In this document: piece by piece, positions 4,453 through 6,489 of the stretch
Numbering within the stretch: position 1 is the stretch's first letter
Layout: each line of letters opens with the position of its first letter
Source: Bacillota bacterium
GTDB taxonomy: Bacteria; Bacillota; Clostridia; Christensenellales; Aristaeellaceae
DNA: 6,489 nt
NCBI GenBank assembly: GCA_023404345.1
Contig: JAEYCB010000059.1
Coordinates: 1-6,489 of the forward strand
Direction: 5' to 3'
The notes under the pieces: model-generated
The model's database searches: none
What the model saw: the letters and a program-made list of their open reading frames with translations, nothing else
What the model was told of the DNA's origin: nothing
Made by a program: the position numbers and the translations under genes

Positions 4453-5985
4453 TGCTTTGTAAGTTACAACAACGGTTTTGTTTTCGTTCATCGTAACATT
4501 CAAAGTATTGCCAGATACAGATGTTGCAGTACCGTTCACCGTAACGGTGTCGATTTCATAGCCTGCATCGGGGGTAAAGGTAATCGTTTCGGTTGAGCCT
4601 GCCGTCAGTCCTGTCTTACTTGCGGAAATCGTTCCATTACCGCCGTTTACCTGTGTTGTCAGGCTACAGGTGGTAGGAGCGTCTTTCTCAAAGACTGCCT
4701 TTACCTCAACGTTTTCAGCAGGCATGGTGAACTTGTTATTCGTGATCGTCATACTGCCGCTGATGACCTTCCACTCCTTGAAGTGATAGCCAGTGTTAGG
4801 TACAGCGGTTAAGGTGATCTCGGTGCCTGCTGCTGCGGAAGTAGCCGAAGCGGAAGCTGTACCGTTGCCGTCATTGGTGAGTGTCACAGTATAACTGGTG
4901 ACAGATGGCGCTGTATAACCGCATACGGTACAGGGAGAGCCATCATGAGGTTTACGAACCTCTACGCCGGCAACACAGGTACGCCAGTGCTCCGTATCTG
5001 AATGACTGTAGGTAGACGATGGGTCGAATTTGTGATCCAGGACAATTGGATTAGCAGCAATCTGCACGTCAGTGGCAATATCTGTGTTACTCGCGTAGAA
5101 CTTGTTCTGAATCGTGCAGACATTATTGGTGGGATACCCTTTTTCAGGTTTTTTCCAGTCTTCGGAATGCACGCCGTCTGCATTGAACTCAGCGTCACTC
5201 AGCATGAAGTATGTATGCTTCACATTCGGATTTACGCCAAGCCCTCTATCCCATGTGCAGTCCACATGGAACCAGTGTCCGTCAAGCTTTACCAGATTCC
5301 ATGCATGGGGTTCTTTCTTCGTATTGGCCGCAATGTAGACGCTATCGATTCCCACCTGGCTGAGTAGAAACTGATAGCACTGGGCATATCCGGCACAAAC
5401 AGCCTTTCTGTTGGCCAGGGCACCGACTCCAAAATCATAATACAGTGTGCTCATGCCGTAGGAAACATTTTTGACAATCCAGTCGTGGATCTTCAGAATC
5501 TTTGCAAAATCGCTGTCGCCGGGCTTAATTAGAGCCATTACCTCGTCATAGCTCGCAATGACTTTTGCCACAAAGTCCTGCGTCCATGCCGGGTGATAGG
5601 TGTATTTTACCGTTGCCACACATCCGTTGTCCTTGTAGGTGAACTCCGGGAAACCCGTTGTAGCTGCAGTGGAATAAAAGGGATTCTTCCGCACAATCTC
5701 TCTTGCAGCATAGATGCCCGTCAGGTCCATTCCATTTACGCTGTATTGAATTTCATTCGGCGCAATATCCAAATCAGAAACATCAATTGCTTTATCGAGG
5801 TACAAAAGACGATTAAGCACTCGCTCTTTGAAGCGTTCTAACTTACTGTCATCCTTAGCCACAAATATATCGTGTACCCCAGTAGATGTACCTTCGGCAT
5901 GCACTTCCTGTACGATCATGACACCGGAAGTAAATAAAATAGCCAGTATCAAAACTAATGAAATAATTTTTTTCGTTTTTATCAT
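4240..5985 (-). CDS. N-terminal half of frameshifted surface protein: signal peptide, transglutaminase-like domain, InlB-B-like repeats
   Basis: The 581-residue ORF starts at an ATG with GGGAGG six bases upstream. Residues 1-30 form a signal peptide (basic MIKTKK, hydrophobic core, cleavage expected after VHA). Residues about 155-250 form a transglutaminase-like domain (Transglut_core type): Cys197 in KAVCAGYAQCYQFLL, His227 in EPHAWNLVKLDGHWF and Asp242 in HVDCTWD form a complete triad. Such domains act as protein cross-linkers or cysteine proteases; which applies here is unknown. A short Cys-containing linker (about 332-358) and InlB-B-like repeats (364-433, 438-510 and 512 onward) follow. 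The frame then collapses: after SATP it reads HSQCLQVQ and stops, while TFTMPASAVSVKATYK, the expected ending, lies in the neighbouring frame. Without correction the product would be secreted without a wall anchor. It is first in the transcript, behind a strong promoter. Confidence 0.9.
   Translation of the reverse strand: MIKTKKIISLVLILAILFTSGVMIVQEVHAEGTSTGVHDIFVAKDDSKLERFKERVLNRLLYLDKAIDVSDLDIAPNEIQYSVNGMDLTGIYAAREIVRKNPFYSTAATTGFPEFTYKDNGCVATVKYTYHPAWTQDFVAKVIASYDEVMALIKPGDSDFAKILKIHDWIVKNVSYGMSTLYYDFGVGALANRKAVCAGYAQCYQFLLSQVGIDSVYIAANTKKEPHAWNLVKLDGHWFHVDCTWDRGLGVNPNVKHTYFMLSDAEFNADGVHSEDWKKPEKGYPTNNVCTIQNKFYASNTDIATDVQIAANPIVLDHKFDPSSTYSHSDTEHWRTCVAGVEVRKPHDGSPCTVCGYTAPSVTSYTVTLTNDGNGTASASATSAAAGTEITLTAVPNTGYHFKEWKVISGSMTITNNKFTMPAENVEVKAVFEKDAPTTCSLTTQVNGGNGTISASKTGLTAGSTETITFTPDAGYEIDTVTVNGTATSVSGNTLNVTMNENKTVVVTYKAVEYNITVTDGKATVDAGSEISKAAQGTIVTLTANAAPSGKVFDKWEVVSGGITLADVNSATPHSQCLQVQ
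4268..4271 (-). other. Single-base deletion in a C-tract that breaks the surface-protein gene
   Basis: The minus strand has four C (GCAACCCCACATTC). Five C would read GCA ACC CCC ACA TTC, Ala-Thr-Pro-Thr-Phe, joining both ORFs exactly into 1044 residues and restoring the SATPTFTMPASAV block typical of these repeats. The heptamer here does not allow good tandem re-pairing for a classic -1 programmed frameshift. A mutation, a phase-variable tract or a sequencing error are the options. Confidence 0.9.
4456..4674 (-). repeat. InlB-B-like extracellular repeat, copy 2
   Basis: The segment from CSLTTQVNGGNGTISAS through ETITFTPDAGYEIDTVTVNG to NENKTVVVTYK has the G-G-x-G-T-I, P-x-x-G-Y and final V-V-x-Y-K blocks of divergent InlB B-repeats. 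It lacks the Trp of copies 1 and 3. Confidence 0.75.
4687..4896 (-). repeat. InlB-B-like extracellular repeat, copy 1
   Basis: The segment from SYTVTLTNDGNGTASAS through EITLTAVPNTGYHFKEWKV to FTMPAENVEVKAVF is a textbook divergent InlB B-repeat, a small beta domain common as a spacer in clostridial surface proteins. Confidence 0.8.
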
Positions 5986-6157
5986 ATAATTCCTCCCTTT
6001 TGTTTTGTTAATTTCTACTGCTCTTGATATCTTTTATCACTGACTTGACTACTTCATCCCCCACATTTGATATAAAGACACCAATATTTTCTCTGTTCTT
6101 ACCCTATTTGTAAACCCGAAATCGGCACATCTATAGCAAGTACAGTTATACATTTTT

Positions 6158-6186
6158 ATCATACTCGACAATAGAGAAAAAGTCAA
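6158..6186 (-). promoter_or_regulatory. Sigma-A-type promoter of the surface protein / sortase operon
   Basis: On the minus strand TTGACT (6181-6186) and TATGAT (6158-6163) are separated by exactly 17 bases, each box one mismatch from consensus. It is the only good promoter I find ahead of the surface-protein gene, and transcription would begin near 6151. The same transcript could continue through the DUF5640-like, sortase and possibly WYL genes, since no strong terminator interrupts them. Confidence 0.75.
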
Positions 6187-6229
6187 GAAACTGCGCAATA
6201 CTTCAAGGTCCGGTGTCAGCGGTAAATTC

Positions 6230-6286
6230 CTATCCGACCATTCGACAATCAATTCCAGATGTACTTGCCGCTAAGCTGTTACTCAT
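6230..6286 (-). CDS. Possible 18-codon peptide or gene remnant
   Basis: An ATG at 6284-6286 with AGAGG seven bases upstream opens an 18-residue frame (MSNSLAASTSGIDCRMVG) that stops at 6230. The ATG overlaps the stop of the preceding fragment as ATGA, the geometry of translationally coupled genes. It may be the start of a gene whose remainder was lost. I do not recognise it. Confidence 0.25.
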   Translation of the reverse strand: MSNSLAASTSGIDCRMVG

Positions 6287-6360
6287 ATCAAAACCTCTGC
6301 TTCCTCTATGATTAAAGTATATGAAGTTTCGGCTTTTTCTTGTAGTTTGCGAATATCCGT
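6283..6360 (-). pseudogene. Possible 3' fragment of a lost gene directly after a terminator
   Basis: The frame TDIRKLQEKAETSYTLIIEE, then AEVLI and a stop, looks like genuine helical protein sequence but has no usable start codon. Upstream it runs through the terminator U-tract and hits a stop inside the hairpin. Its stop overlaps the ATG of the next tiny ORF (ATGA). I read it tentatively as the end of a gene whose 5' part was replaced. The family is not recognised. Confidence 0.25.
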
Positions 6361-6386
6361 AAAATAAAAAATAGGCTTCGCCTATT
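6361..6386 (-). terminator. Rho-independent terminator
   Basis: On the minus strand AATAGGC pairs perfectly with GCCTATT across a GAA loop and is followed at once by TTTTATTTT. It would end transcription of a minus-strand gene to the right of the window and insulate the surface-protein promoter from it. Confidence 0.8.
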
Positions 6387-6391
6387 CAGCT

Positions 6392-6423
6392 CCCCTTCCC
6401 CTCAATCTTGAGGGGTTAGGGGG
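6392..6423 (+). terminator. GC-rich stem-loop with downstream T-tract on the plus strand
   Basis: CCCCTCA (6398-6404) pairs with TGAGGGG (6409-6415) around an ATCT loop. An outer CCCC (6392-6395) can pair with GGGG (6419-6422) across short internal loops. On the plus strand TTTCTTTTTCTT follows, as in a terminator, but no plus-strand gene is seen to the left. The stem could instead support termination from the other side or mark an element boundary. Confidence 0.5.
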
Positions 6424-6489
6424 TTTCTTTTTCTTCCTTTTTCCTGCATAATAGACTTATGAATATCTTACAAAGAATCTTTACCGACT

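Larger units (their letters stand above)
5986..6489. other. Intergenic region upstream of the surface-protein gene
   Basis: No gene can be called with confidence in these 504 bases. They hold the ribosome binding site (GGGAGG on the minus strand, 5992-5997), a leader of about 165 nt with no riboswitch or T-box I recognise, the promoter at 6158-6186, two very short overlapping ORFs at 6230-6360, a minus-strand terminator at 6361-6386 and a GC-rich stem-loop at 6392-6423. At the far right a minus-strand frame from 6487 to a stop at 6416-6418 could be the tail of a gene outside the window, but 23 residues are too few to judge. Confidence 0.7.

Noticed and set aside
3554..4462. Plus-strand open frame of 302 codons opposite the surface-protein gene
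   Set aside because: It lies antisense to well-supported repeat and domain sequence, is rich in Cys and Arg as expected of a shadow, and has no binding site or recognisable domain.
5986..6150. c-di-GMP, T-box or cobalamin leader element
   Set aside because: I could not find the conserved cores of these RNAs by eye; a covariance search would be needed to claim one.
6049..6252. Minus-strand open frame of 67 codons in the leader region
   Set aside because: It spans the -35 and -10 boxes of the promoter, has no good binding site and resembles no family. The first part (VEWSDRNLPLTPDLEVLRSF) looks slightly protein-like, so a remnant is possible but not supported.
6416..6487. C-terminal tail of an upstream minus-strand gene (23 residues ending RKKEEKETP)
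   Set aside because: Too short and unrecognised. The stop falls within the GC-rich hairpin, which is possible but not convincing.

Overview
The window looks like chromosome or integrated-element DNA from an anaerobic gut-type Firmicute (class Clostridia, perhaps Lachnospiraceae or a relative). The basis is moderate GC with Gram-positive ribosome binding sites and sigma-A promoters, a cell-wall sorting signal of the SPQTG type, a class B sortase, and WYL and Xre regulators resembling clostridial ones. No rRNA, tRNA, CRISPR array or complete transposase is visible. The organism assignment is an inference from protein style, not a database match.

All convincing genes lie on the minus strand, so the window reads functionally from right to left. 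At the right end (about 5986-6489) is a stretch of roughly 500 bases with two hairpins (a minus-strand terminator at 6361-6386 and a GC-rich stem at 6392-6423), two tiny overlapping ORF fragments, a strong sigma-A-type promoter (6158-6186) and a leader of about 165 nt. The promoter drives a large secreted surface protein (2852-5985). This has a signal peptide, a transglutaminase-like domain with an intact Cys-His-Asp triad, three InlB-B-like repeats, three His/Cys-rich repeats, an Ig-like domain, a Thr/Pro wall-spanning linker and a C-terminal SPQTG sorting signal. The reading frame is broken by one missing base in a run of four C (minus strand; GGGG at 4268-4271), splitting it into a 581-aa and a 489-aa ORF. 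Restoring one base gives a 1044-residue protein.

Next come a 47-nt imperfect hairpin (2789-2835), a small membrane-anchored protein with a DUF5640-like domain (2295-2774) and a class B sortase (1506-2279) with a complete His-Cys-Arg active site but no ATG, GTG or TTG start that would retain its membrane anchor. Together these form a compact substrate, accessory protein and sortase cassette. The sortase most likely attaches the transglutaminase protein to peptidoglycan.

The left third is regulatory. A complete WYL-domain transcription factor (458-1459) is followed by a 48-codon remnant of a GyrI-like effector-binding protein (295-441). A palindrome (271-287) and a sigma-A promoter (243-271) then precede an Xre-family repressor (1-217) that runs off the left edge. 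It probably belongs to the group in which the HTH is followed by a small zinc ribbon.
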